Origin: Acanthaster planci
Taxonomy: Eukaryota; Echinodermata; Asteroidea; Valvatida; Acanthasteridae
Length of the DNA: 56,154 nucleotides
NCBI RefSeq assembly: GCF_001949145.1
Contig: NW_019091355.1
Span: 2,405,443-2,461,596 of the forward strand
Direction: 5' to 3'
Below are positions 47,028 to 56,154 of this stretch, in pieces. Within the stretch, counting starts at the first letter, position 1. Every line of letters begins with the position of its first letter. The notes below the pieces were generated by a model that worked only from the letters and a program-made list of their open reading frames with translations, ran no database searches and was not told the origin of the DNA. The translations under genes and the position numbers were made by a program.

Positions 47028-50000
47028 ATGGCTGCTTTTGACGTTGTTGGAGATGTTTACCTGAATGTGACCACATTGTTGGTGGCCATAGGAACGCTGG
47101 CTCTCTATGCCCTGTACAGAAGCACCAAGCGGCCCGCAGGCTTCCCGCCCGGGCCAACTGCACTACCGCTTGTGGGAAACATTTCCCGTGAGTACTGACT
47201 GAACGTAAAAGTCCAACTTCCAATTAATGCTTGCTAAGTATCGTGCTTGATAGGATCACACACTTGGCCAAGTTCAATTGCCACCTAAGGGAATGTGACT
47301 TCTTGCAGTTGTAGGCCTGTATGACTTAGCGTGGTCACGGGGTTGTGGTTTAGTCGGTCACTCAAAAGCCAAAATCAAGCAAAGTCATGATAATATAGAG
47401 GAATCTCGAGATATAAAATATAGTTTGCTATTGTGTGTTCACTGAACCATAGAGGTAGGAATATTTTAAAATATAAATGGCAACTGCTACAATTATGTGG
47501 ACGCTGTGAACTGTATCATAAAGCAAAGAATAGAGACTAGACTGTTGGGATTGTGAGCACGTACAGTGTACGGGAGTCGAACCTCAGAGGTCCTTTGGAC
47601 TTGGCAGATATGAGGAATGAAACAATAAGAGCTGAGCCGCAAGGATTGGTGCTGAAGCATGATGTTTTGATCACAATAACCTACAGTGCAAAAAAACAGA
47701 GCTTGGGTTAGAAATGGATGCAGATTACATGTTGATCATGCGACTTAAATTTTGAGAGATTTGTAATTCTGAGGGGCATTATCATCAAACAAACATTGAA
47801 AGTGTGTTTTACCATGCATCTGTGTCAATTTCCACATTCTTAGATTATCGTCAGTCTACCTGGCCTTACGTAATTAAATGTGAGTCAGGGAATTCCACTT
47901 TGTTTCTTGTTTTACTTTTTTACATTTTTGCTTTCTTTCTTTTAGTATTTTTGACCAAGAAGGCTCCCCAGAAAGTGTTTCAAGATCTCTCGAAGAAATA
48001 TGGCAGCGTTTATTCCCTTACGTTGATCAATGAGAACGCGATCGTTCTTAGCAGCATAGACATTGTCAAGGAGGCTCTTCTCACAAAGGGTGTGGAGTTC
48101 GCCGGTCGTCCATGGATATACTCAAGTAATGCTGTCACATAGGAAGACCTCATTCACGGTTTATTATCTGTGACTCTGCCTATGTAACAGAATGAGTCAA
48201 AAGTCGCTGTAGAGGCATTTTCGAGTTCGAGGCCTTAAGAAGAACCTTACACAATGTACACGTGTGCGAATCACAAGGAGCCCTCAACTAGCTTAATCGG
48301 AATGCCATTGGAAATGGGCGATAAACAAAAAAGAGATTTTACTTTCTCTTTCACAATAAATTACTGAAGAAAGGCCGTTTGACTGATTTAATATATATGT
48401 TGGGTTACATTTCTAAATTTGCTTTATTCAGGTGGAACTCACAGCTAGGAATCGAATGCATGTGCTATTTTCAAACCTTCTATACACAGATACATAATGG
48501 TAGAAACAAAGAAACAAAAAGTGCTTACAAATGATTAATAACAAGGATGATGCATTCAGACAGTGCGTGAATCACATTAAAAGGATATTAAATCAAAATG
48601 AAATTCGGTTTTGAGTATCCGCCATCTAAAATTCTTCTTTGAAATGTTAGGTGACTTATTCACCGAGGGATTTAAGAATATCGCCTCACCCAATTATGGA
48701 CCGCAGTGGCGATATCAACGCAAACTTGGTCATACTGCAGTAAGGTAAGTCAGTTCACTTGTTTACATCTGTCATATCTAAAACAATTTCACTTTTTACT
48801 TGGTCAAAGCCAGGTGAGGAGTGCAGAGAGTGAAATAAACCTTGTACCCTGATTTTCTCGATAAAGGTGGCTGTCACTTCAGACACAACAGTTCATCTTG
48901 CAATAAAAGTGCATCTAACCAAACTTAGTGCTAAGGATGTGCTATTCTTCATCTCTAATTTCTAGCCGTAGGTGCACCTTCATTTGCATGAGTACCAATT
49001 AATTACACCAGTTGAATACTAATTCACACCAAAAGAATGACTTCCAACTCAACCTTGACGTGGTCAATGGTTGGATTTGGACAGACAGTTTTCCTGCTGA
49101 GAAACGTACTTGTTGAGTGATGAGCACATTGTAGGTACATGTAGTTACAACGAAGAGCATTGTACCAATGCTTTCATGATCAGGCATTTCGCACAGAAGG
49201 AGCAGTTGGAGAAGCTTGTGTTTGACACCATCCCTCAAATCTCCAAATATCTTGACGACCTGGGAGATAAGCCATTTGCTCCTAAATGGATAATGGGCCA
49301 AATCGTCTTCACTGTCATAGCCAACTTGTGCTTCGGGAAGCAGTGAGTATAGGTTAAAACTACAGTATTAATAACAACCATGCACTAAGCACAATATGTT
49401 TAAAGTGACTAGGATAGGACTAGTTATCGTTTGAATTTAAGGAGTTTTTCTAACTTGTATAAAGCAGCTGGTTCAGAAAATAATCAGCTTTGTGTTCAAG
49501 ATAAACAGATGATCAAGATTTCGTAAATGCACCATGGTTTGACATGTTTGACAAAAGAATAATCCATTTTCCAAATATGGGACTCGTTCAATGAATCTAT
49601 TTGCTCAAAAATGAGCAAGATTAATGTTCGTTTCACAATACTGTTTACGTACAATCTTTCCAGTAATCCTTAAGTTATTACGTTACTTCAAATTAATGCA
49701 AGTAGTATGGAAAGCTGTTAAGCAGCTGAAACTTAAACAACAAAAAAGAAGTTAAACCAAACAATAGAACTTCATTGCTTCCATTCCTGTACATCTCAAC
49801 AGGTACCAGTTCAATGAACCAGAACTCATGAAATGGATTGACGCCTACACTAATGTGATTCAGTGTCTGATTGATGGTCTACCAGCCGATTACATACCCC
49901 TCTTTCGGTACATCCCAACCCCAAAGGAGACCAAATTCAAGAAATTCCTGAAAATATTCCATGACAAGTTTTATCATGAGTTCAACAAACATCGTCACAG

Positions 50001-51872
50001 CTTCGATCCAGGTGAGTGGTGAAGACAAACCTGCTAGGATTCTGAGGAACTGACATAGTAAAGGAGGTAGACATCTACCTCTTTGTTCCTAAAACAGACC
50101 AGGAGGTGTTTGAGAAGATTCTATGTGGTTCAGGAAGGTAGACTAGATCTTCTCCATTTTGCAAGGGACATGAGACAACTTGAATGTTTGAGAGTAAAGA
50201 ATGTTCACTGGCTTCAGTGGGTTAAAGAATGTTCCTAGAAAATTAACCTGTAACAGTTTTAATGTTTTTGCCCCTGCCGAAATATCTGTGTGTGCGAAAT
50301 GATACCGCTTTTTTGGCCTAACACAGTGAAATAAAGGTAGTAACAACCAGCTTTCTTTTGCATAAATAGAGTGCATAAATGATTTCTTGGACTCGTTGCT
50401 GCGCACCCAGAAGGAGAATATTGAAGCGGGAGAGGAGGGAGCTGACCGTCTGACAGACACTCACCTCGTCCAGACAGTGGTAGATACTGTTGTGGGTAGG
50501 TAAAGAAGGCACCGTGAAGAAGATGATGTATACGTAAAGCTGTGCCGTTCATAAATCCCTCAAATAGGGAGACAAGTTTGGTAAAGTTTTTTGCAACAGT
50601 TTCTTTAGTTTTACTTTAGTTTTACTTTAGTTAAACTAGCTAAGATTGCAACACACCATTTAATTAACTTGTATTTGAGAAAATTCACGTAAAGCTTTAC
50701 AGATATTTGATAAAAACTGTCACTAAACACCAAATTAAAAGTCTGATTATATATGGTCAAGTTATTTGTTCAATCGCTTAGACTTTACGTTGAATTTTCA
50801 TCATAATATTTTTTAGCTATTTTGTTTCCCCGAGAGAACGCTTGTACCATATCCACAAAATGTTCCCAATGTCACAGGTCAGTCTGCACTATCATGGAAA
50901 GACCCATGTGACTTTGCAGTTAATTAATAGTGTCATGTCAAGTGTCATTCCTCTTAAAAAGAGCCGTGGGTCTGTTTTTCCTTTATTTTAGCGGCAACAG
51001 AGACAACAACGGTAAGTTTACACTGGGCTGTCGCTCTAATGGCAGAGCACCCCAGCATTCAGGAAAAGATTGCCATGGAAATTGATGAGGTCGTAGGCCG
51101 GGATCGCATGCCGTCGCTGGATGACATGGGTTCACTGCCTTTCACTGAAGCCACCATCCTGGAGATTCTGCGCTATGGTTCAGTAATTCCCTTTGGTGTT
51201 CCACATCGTGTGATGGCTGACACAACTTTGGGTAAGTGTCCCCTCTCTATTTAAGTGTTCTCATTCCGGTTGTATTTCAACCAGTTTAAAAAGATGAGGT
51301 CTAACATTTGTTATAATTTGTCCATTTGGATTTTTTAAAGACAATGAAGGACAATGGCTTACTTGACGAGAAAAACAGACTAGAGGAGACAGAAACAAAA
51401 GGCGGTCTCATTTGCGCAAGTCTGTCCTCTGGTGTATGAAACTTTGCTTATATGGGAGAGTGCTATTTTACGGACCAACGTAATACATTATAGACATACT
51501 TCTTCTTCAGGTGGATACAACATTCCAAAGGGAACAACGGTGTTGATCAATCTTTTTGCTTTGCACTACGACCGCAGTCAATGGGTTGAGCCAGAGATAT
51601 TCCAACCAAAACGTTTTCTGGATAGCAATGGGCGGCTGGCCTCTCAACTCCCAAACAGCTTCTTACCCTTCTCCTGCGGACGCCGCGTCTGCCTCGGTAA
51701 GGACTTCGCCCAGAAGGAAATCTTCTTGCTTTTCACGTGGCTGCTGAGCCGTTACACGATCTACAAGGTACCGGGCAAGGAAGGGGAGTCCTTGCTGACG
51801 GTGAAAGAGTCGGCAGCCTTTGCTCACCAACCCTACGACGAGATTGAAGTCTGCGTGAAGAGACGCTTCTAG
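47028..51872 (+). CDS. Clan-2 cytochrome P450, CYP17/CYP1-like, divergent copy lacking intron 8 (gene F)
   Basis: Eight exons: 47028-47187, 47946-48125, 48651-48744, 49184-49342, 49803-50011, 50370-50495, 50992-51231 and 51511-51872. All 509 codons are open. The start adds three codons (MAAFDVVGD..) before the shared VYLNVTTLL anchor. Motifs are FPPGP, WRYQR, I-helix AATETT (Ala for the usual second Gly), EILR as ExxR, PKRF instead of PERF, and FSCGRRVCLG with Cys450. The last exon is 362 bp, exactly 99 plus 263, the sizes of exons 8 and 9 elsewhere, so that intron is absent. Exon 1 resembles A-E strongly, while exons 2-6 are the most different in the array. It is the outgroup among visible copies and probably has its own substrate range. 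Confidence 0.93.
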
Positions 51873-53916
51873 GCTCAATGATTGAGGGCCATGTTAAGAG
51901 TGATACCCATGTCGTGTCAGTCCTGTACCTTTTGTAGGGTTTGGCAAGAGTTTATATGTTAGGAAGGCTGTACGAGTTAGTCTTCATGCAGTGCAGTTTT
52001 ATTCTGATATAAGGTGGATTTACTGAATGTAGGTGTAGATAATGGGGAAGAAAGGAAATCGTCAAAACAATGGTGAAATATTTTTATAAGAAATATATTT
52101 TTTAGTTTTTGGAAGACTGGAGTGCGTCCAAATTATATAGAAATATTGTTTTAAAGGTTTACCTTAAAAGAGGATATTTTCAAAGTACATGTAGGGCCTA
52201 TGAGAAATAAAGATTTTTACCACGTAGACCCCGAATTGTCAAAATGTAAAGGATGTCTGTTATTGAAAGATGAACCCAGTGCACGGTTATTTGCCTGTGT
52301 GTCCGTTTAACATTCTACCTGTGTGTCAGTGCAGTGTTCTTCGTCTCCAGTTAGTTAACCACACCGCACTGTCAATGGCAGTCTGCATGGAAGCCACAAC
52401 CTCATCGGGTGAAGTAGATATCTTGTCAAAGAAGTAGGGGATATTTATAATACTCGGACTCAACTGCAAGATGGAAACTGATTTTTCGCCTATATGTGTT
52501 TACTTTCTGGGGAAGTGAGAATCTTCTTCCCCAATACATGTGCCACATCTTATTCCTTGAATGGGTGGCATCAAGTAAAGATAGACACATCCATTTTGTC
52601 TTTTTCTGTACATTGTGACTTAATTTGGGTTTTGTATTGTAATGATGTATATATTTTGTACTGCTTGTTCTTATTTCAACGAAGTAACTTCCAAGAAAGC
52701 TCAGGATACAAAATATTTCTTCCTTGCATTTCAGCTGTGCTGGTTGATTGCAGTTTTCAGTTTGCAGTGATGCAGAACTATTGAATACATTCACCTGATT
52801 TTTCTTGTCCTGTCTTTCTTCTTGATTTTCTTGCCGGTAACCCTGAACACTTGTTGTTCAACGTTTGCTATGTGCCACCTTTTTCTGTTTCTGCAGTTGT
52901 GATCTGTTTTAGTCAAACCTCACTTGATAATAAGTCGTTACACAATCGCATGCTACCCGTTGACTTGGTCGAAATTAACATCGCTCCGCCGAGTACATGT
53001 AATTTATTTTAAAAGGAGTGATAAGTCTTCCACTTTCTTACTGAATGGCTTGTCCAACAAAAAGTGATGCAATACAAAAGGCGGTGCAAAACATAATGTG
53101 CCCCTCGTTTTTTTTCCTCTCCCGAATCTCATCTCTCTAGTTTTGGCTCAAGCCTTACCACACTTAAAAGACTACCATCTAAGTCAAATTCACCACTAGT
53201 TCATGTTGTATTCCATTTGACCATACTTTATATTCTTATAAACATAGTAAACAGAAACATAAATAAACATATTAGTTTTTTTTGTTTAAATCTTCGGTCC
53301 ATCGACATTGGTTATCACATGTACACGAGTGTTTCCAGTAAGAAGATACAGATGCATAATTAATACGCATACCAGTGATTCCCATGATAAAAATAAGATA
53401 ATCGATTTTTCACATAAACAAAAGTAAACACTCCAGATGTTATCTTGAATTGACATAATGTATATCCAGTGCTTTAAGCTGTGTGAACGAGCGTGCTTGT
53501 AAATTCGTTAAACATAGTAATCAACAACCGAACTTACAAATCACAAAAAGTGTAAACATATATCAAGCAGAATTAGATTACAAGCCATATTACACATCAC
53601 AGAACGAAGCAAAAACTCGGCCATTTTATTTTAATGCAGAAAGAAGATCGAAACGTCTGCATGATCTCACTGAGTGGTGCCCTGGAATGATATTACTGCA
53701 CACTATTATCGGTGATACACTATATAAGATGTGAAGTTAAATGCACATGTAGACAACATTCATTTTGGAGTACACAAGAAAGCAACAGCGATTGAAAATT
53801 GGAAATACAAGGGGAGGGAACGCAATGAAAATAATATTTAAAGGACGCACAGTGGCCTCCATTGACATATGTCGTGCAAGTCTCCCTTGAAAAGTGCACA
53901 GATACATTGTTCAGTC
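51873..53916. other. 3' flank of gene F and spacer
   Basis: AATAAA at 52206-52211, about 335 bp past the stop, is a likely poly(A) signal for gene F. The remaining 1.7 kb is AT-rich with short ORFs that show no recognisable protein features. Confidence 0.5.
52206..52211 (+). terminator. Probable poly(A) signal of gene F
   Basis: First AATAAA after the stop codon, at a distance similar to those of genes A and B. Confidence 0.4.
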
Positions 53917-54188
53917 ATTGAGACCAAAGATCGTATCGCGCGTAGCGCGCGGCGCAAGATGGGGAACTTCAACATGAATACGCGTAAAACGTTGTTATCA
54001 CATGGGCGCCATTCTGGTTGGACTACGCCTGCGCAGTGCATGTTAATGTACGTGCGCGTAGGCGCCGCGACAGGCACGCACACACACTAACGTTCACACT
54101 CAAATTGCGCCCATGGTGATAACACCCTTGTGGCAGAATTACCCATCTTGCGCCGCTATGCAGCTCTATATAATCTTTGATTGAGACT
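53917..54188. mobile_element. Inverted-repeat (MITE-like) element
   Basis: The left arm, about 53917-54010, reads 'ggcgcaagatggggaa' then 'gttatcacatgggcgcc'. It pairs imperfectly with the right arm, about 54107-54188, which reads 'gcgcccatggtgataac' then 'ttacccatcttgcgcc'. The outer parts ('ttgagaccaaagat' and 'atctttgattgagac') also pair. The centre is about 95 bp and contains a CACGCACACACAC run. It has no coding capacity and is GC-richer than its surroundings. Target-site duplication not established. Confidence 0.6.
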
Positions 54189-54556
54189 ATAGTTTTATTG
54201 TCGTTAAGTGCCATCTGTGTTTGTGGTACTGTGCCTCTTGCAGTGGTGATGGTGTGGTTCCTTACGGTCAGACGGACTATAATACATATACACAGCGACT
54301 ATTCTCGCCCTACAGTTTTCTGCTGTCAGATGTAGGCTGAGAAGTCGCTTGCACCTTATAAATCTGCCAGGAGACCAGCAAGAGTGTGCCGTTTCTGCCG
54401 GAAGTAAAAAAAAAATAAGGCATTGCCCAAATTATTAGAAATGTCATGCTCTCGGCATAACTTTTGTTGGTAATTTTTTCCCGGCAGCGTTTTTTATCAA
54501 AGAGAAGTTGAGAGCAGATTCTGAGGAAAAAATTCATGTTTAAAGAATTATAATAC

Positions 54557-54838
54557 TCAAATATCAACATCACTCTTGCTGTAAATGCTCAATATTGGAT
54601 CCCTTTCATTGCAGACCTGCCAAAATACCCCGCTAGACATTGAGCTGCCCAAGGAAACTTCTAGAAACAAACTTGAATGTTTTTCATCGTGTACCTGTTG
54701 AAGCTCATCTTGGAGCTCGCTGAGCCTGGTCTTGTCTCGATAACTCGATGATACTGACTTGGTACCCATCGACACGCTGGATGCTTCCATCAAACTGATG
54801 CGAAGTTGATTTCCGCGGGTGGAGTAGCACAGAGCAAA
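54557..54838 (-). CDS. Candidate C-terminal tail exon of the class C receptor gene
   Basis: On the minus strand, an acceptor 'cattgcag' precedes an open frame beginning FALCYSTRGNQLRISLM. It continues through SVSSSYRDKTRLSELQDELQQ, a short heptad-like stretch. It either splices at CAG-GTAC (54695) or reads on to a stop at 54557, ending SKSDVDI. Both this start and the end of the 7TM exon at 55768 are phase 0, so they can join. GABA-B subunits are known to have a cytoplasmic coiled-coil tail after the last helix, which fits. The match is short and weak, so the boundaries are tentative. Confidence 0.35.
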   Translation of the reverse strand, partial: FALCYSTRGNQLRISLMEASSVSMGTKSVSSSYRDKTRLSELQDELQQVHDEKHSSLFLEVSLGSSMSSGVFWQVCNERDPILSIYSKSDVDI

Positions 54839-55767
54839 CTGCAATGATTGGTACAACAGCCCAGGGACAAAGTGATAACACGCCAGATACCCTTTGCTTT
54901 GTAGTGTAACAGTATACCTGAACTCCACCTGCTGGCATACCGCACACACTCCACAAATTCTTTTAATACCTTTTTGGTGGGGCGCAATCTGCAGGTATAT
55001 AAGACTGCTGCGCGCATTGGGGCATTGGTCATTCTTCCAGCTTCTTTATTTTTGTCGCCACCTTTACATTTGGGTTTCTTTGCCTTAGCCACGCCCTCTC
55101 CTCCAGCTCCACACCTGCACTGGTCTTATTACTTGTAAGTGATACCCAATATTGTAATTTATCTAGGCCTACATTTCTTAATTTGCCTTTTTCATATCTT
55201 TGTAAATACTCGTTTGCTTTGTGTGATTTCGAAACTAAATTCGGGAGGCGCCCCTGAAGTCTGTCTTGTTGCGTGTTTTGGGGGGTTGTCAATTTGTATT
55301 CATTTTCTTACGCACCGGCCTGCTTGGCTCGTTACAGTAGTTTCCATATCGATGTAAAAGTCGCAAACAGCATCGCCGAACGATGTCCGTTGACACGTCA
55401 TAATTATACCGAAACAGGTTGCACAGGCAAACAAAGTAAACAAATTGGTATCAAGTTCGACTTTGCCTACTGTCTGCGCCGAGTTGTAAGAGTAGGCCCA
55501 CTACTACATGACGACTATGGCATGTATAAACCCCACCACGAATTTCACCCATTTTCTCGTTATGTCTGAGACCCTGATTGAAACCCCAACAAATTTGCTG
55601 ACCGTGACGAAGTACCTTTATAACTTTAGTGTTTGTCGAATGCAACCATAAATGTTGCCTGCCCTAAAATGGCAGTCAATGTTTTTAAATAAGAGAAAAG
55701 TGAATACATGTACTACACAAACACCCCCTTCCTAGTATCCGATACTATCACCCCTTCCCCTTTTTAC
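54839..55767 (-). other. Probable intron of the class C receptor gene
   Basis: Lies between the 7TM exon's donor (AAG-GTAAAA, minus strand) and the candidate tail exon. Small ORFs are present but nothing was recognised. Confidence 0.35.
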
Positions 55768-55931
55768 CTTGGGAGCAAAGACCAAGCACAAGACGGCAGT
55801 GTTAGCAAAGACGATTGCGAAACCCAAGATGCAGAAATGCACATCGACATTGTTGACGAAGACTTGAAGAGCGGGGACAGCTAGAACAATGGTGATCCCG
55901 ACGATGTAAACGGACAAAGCTAGATATTTAC
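55768..55931 (-). CDS. GABA-B-receptor-like class C GPCR, exon for transmembrane helices 6-7 (partial gene)
   Basis: A 164-bp minus-strand exon is bounded by an acceptor (ctatgcag) and a donor (AAG-GTAAAA). It encodes KYLALSVYIVGITIVL, a short loop VFVNNVDVHFC, then ILGFAIVFANTAVLCLVF and APK. Two hydrophobic helices separated by a short extracellular loop, the S-[VI]-Y-[NI]-V start and the F-[VA]-PK end match the last two helices of metabotropic GABA-B receptors, G-protein-coupled receptors of the plasma membrane. The exon enters with two bases of a split codon and leaves in phase 0. The extracellular domain and first helices must lie beyond the window's right end. The gene runs toward the P450 array, tail to tail with gene F. 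An orphan GABA-B-related receptor such as a GPR156-like protein is the alternative. Confidence 0.75.
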
Positions 55932-56154
55932 CTGCATAGAAAACAAACTGGCAGAGCTCGGTACATTGTACATGTTGCTGATTGGTAGTTTAAGCGTATG
56001 CGCTTTGTTTTTTTCCCCCAGAAGATTGAGAATCGCGTCTTCCGACAAGAATACATACATGTAATTTTTAATCTTATTGGAAAATATGAAATCAATTAGA
56101 ATTTTGTATTCCCTGTTGAACTCTTACTTTGTTGTCTCTGTCGGTGTCATCGTC
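55932..56154 (-). other. Intron of the class C receptor gene (window end)
   Basis: AT-rich sequence upstream of the 7TM exon on the minus strand. No further exon could be supported before the window ends. Confidence 0.35.

Noticed and set aside
46841-47223. 130-codon minus-strand ORF across exon 1 of gene F
   Set aside because: It is the antisense shadow of the conserved exon 1 and has no features of its own.
55029-55292. Minus-strand 87-codon ORF as another exon of the receptor
   Set aside because: Lys/Arg-rich with no class C receptor features and no fitting splice sites; probably intron sequence.
56120-56154. Possible preceding receptor exon at the right end (minus strand, AAA-GTAAGA donor)
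   Set aside because: The split codon of the next exon needs one leftover base, and in that frame a TGA occurs, so it cannot join.

Overview
The window is eukaryotic genomic DNA. It has spliced genes with GT/AG introns of about 130 to 1,300 bp, tRNA-derived SINE copies, fold-back elements and abundant palindromic TACATGTA and TAGGCCTA words. The base style and the gene family suggest a marine invertebrate, probably a deuterostome such as an echinoderm, hemichordate or amphioxus. The species cannot be fixed from sequence alone.

Almost the whole window (1-51.9 kb) is one head-to-tail tandem array of microsomal clan-2 cytochrome P450 genes, all on the plus strand. In order they are: the last 43 codons of an upstream copy (1-132); gene A (1821-8690, intact, 507 aa); a collapsed relic holding only the last two exons (11882-12399); gene B (13497-20212, intact, 507 aa); gene C (22680-29248, pseudogene with two 1-bp deletions); gene D (30968-35989, intact, 506 aa); gene E (39357-44614, intact, 506 aa); and gene F (47028-51872, intact, 509 aa, the most divergent). 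Genes A to E share nine exons with identical phases and, apart from C's two deletions and one codon in exon 2, identical lengths. Gene F has eight exons because exons 8 and 9 are continuous. The proteins carry an N-terminal anchor, a proline-rich hinge, the I-helix AGTETT, ExxR, PERF and the heme-cysteine loop. The closest style is CYP17/CYP1-like.

Non-coding sequence sorts the copies into two groups plus an outgroup. A and B share promoter blocks, long introns 4, a fold-back element in intron 7 and about 1.3 kb of 3' flank. C, D and E share a different promoter block, a roughly 195-bp intron 4 and a SINE in intron 5. D and E are the closest pair over introns and flanks. Exons 7 and 9 of E nevertheless match A/B where D matches C, which points to exchange between copies. 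An unidentified insertion of about 1.6 kb sits between the D and E repeat units.

Right of the array (51.9-56.2 kb) is mostly non-coding sequence with one inverted-repeat element. On the minus strand there is an exon for the last two transmembrane helices of a GABA-B-type class C receptor, with a possible C-terminal tail exon. This gene points toward the P450 array and marks its right edge.

The P450 genes would act as ER-bound monooxygenases supplied with electrons by P450 reductase. Copy number and sequence exchange suggest a fast-evolving substrate range, such as xenobiotics, dietary compounds or steroid-like molecules. No substrate can be read from the sequence. I found no unknown multi-gene system; the novelty here is in how the array has evolved.
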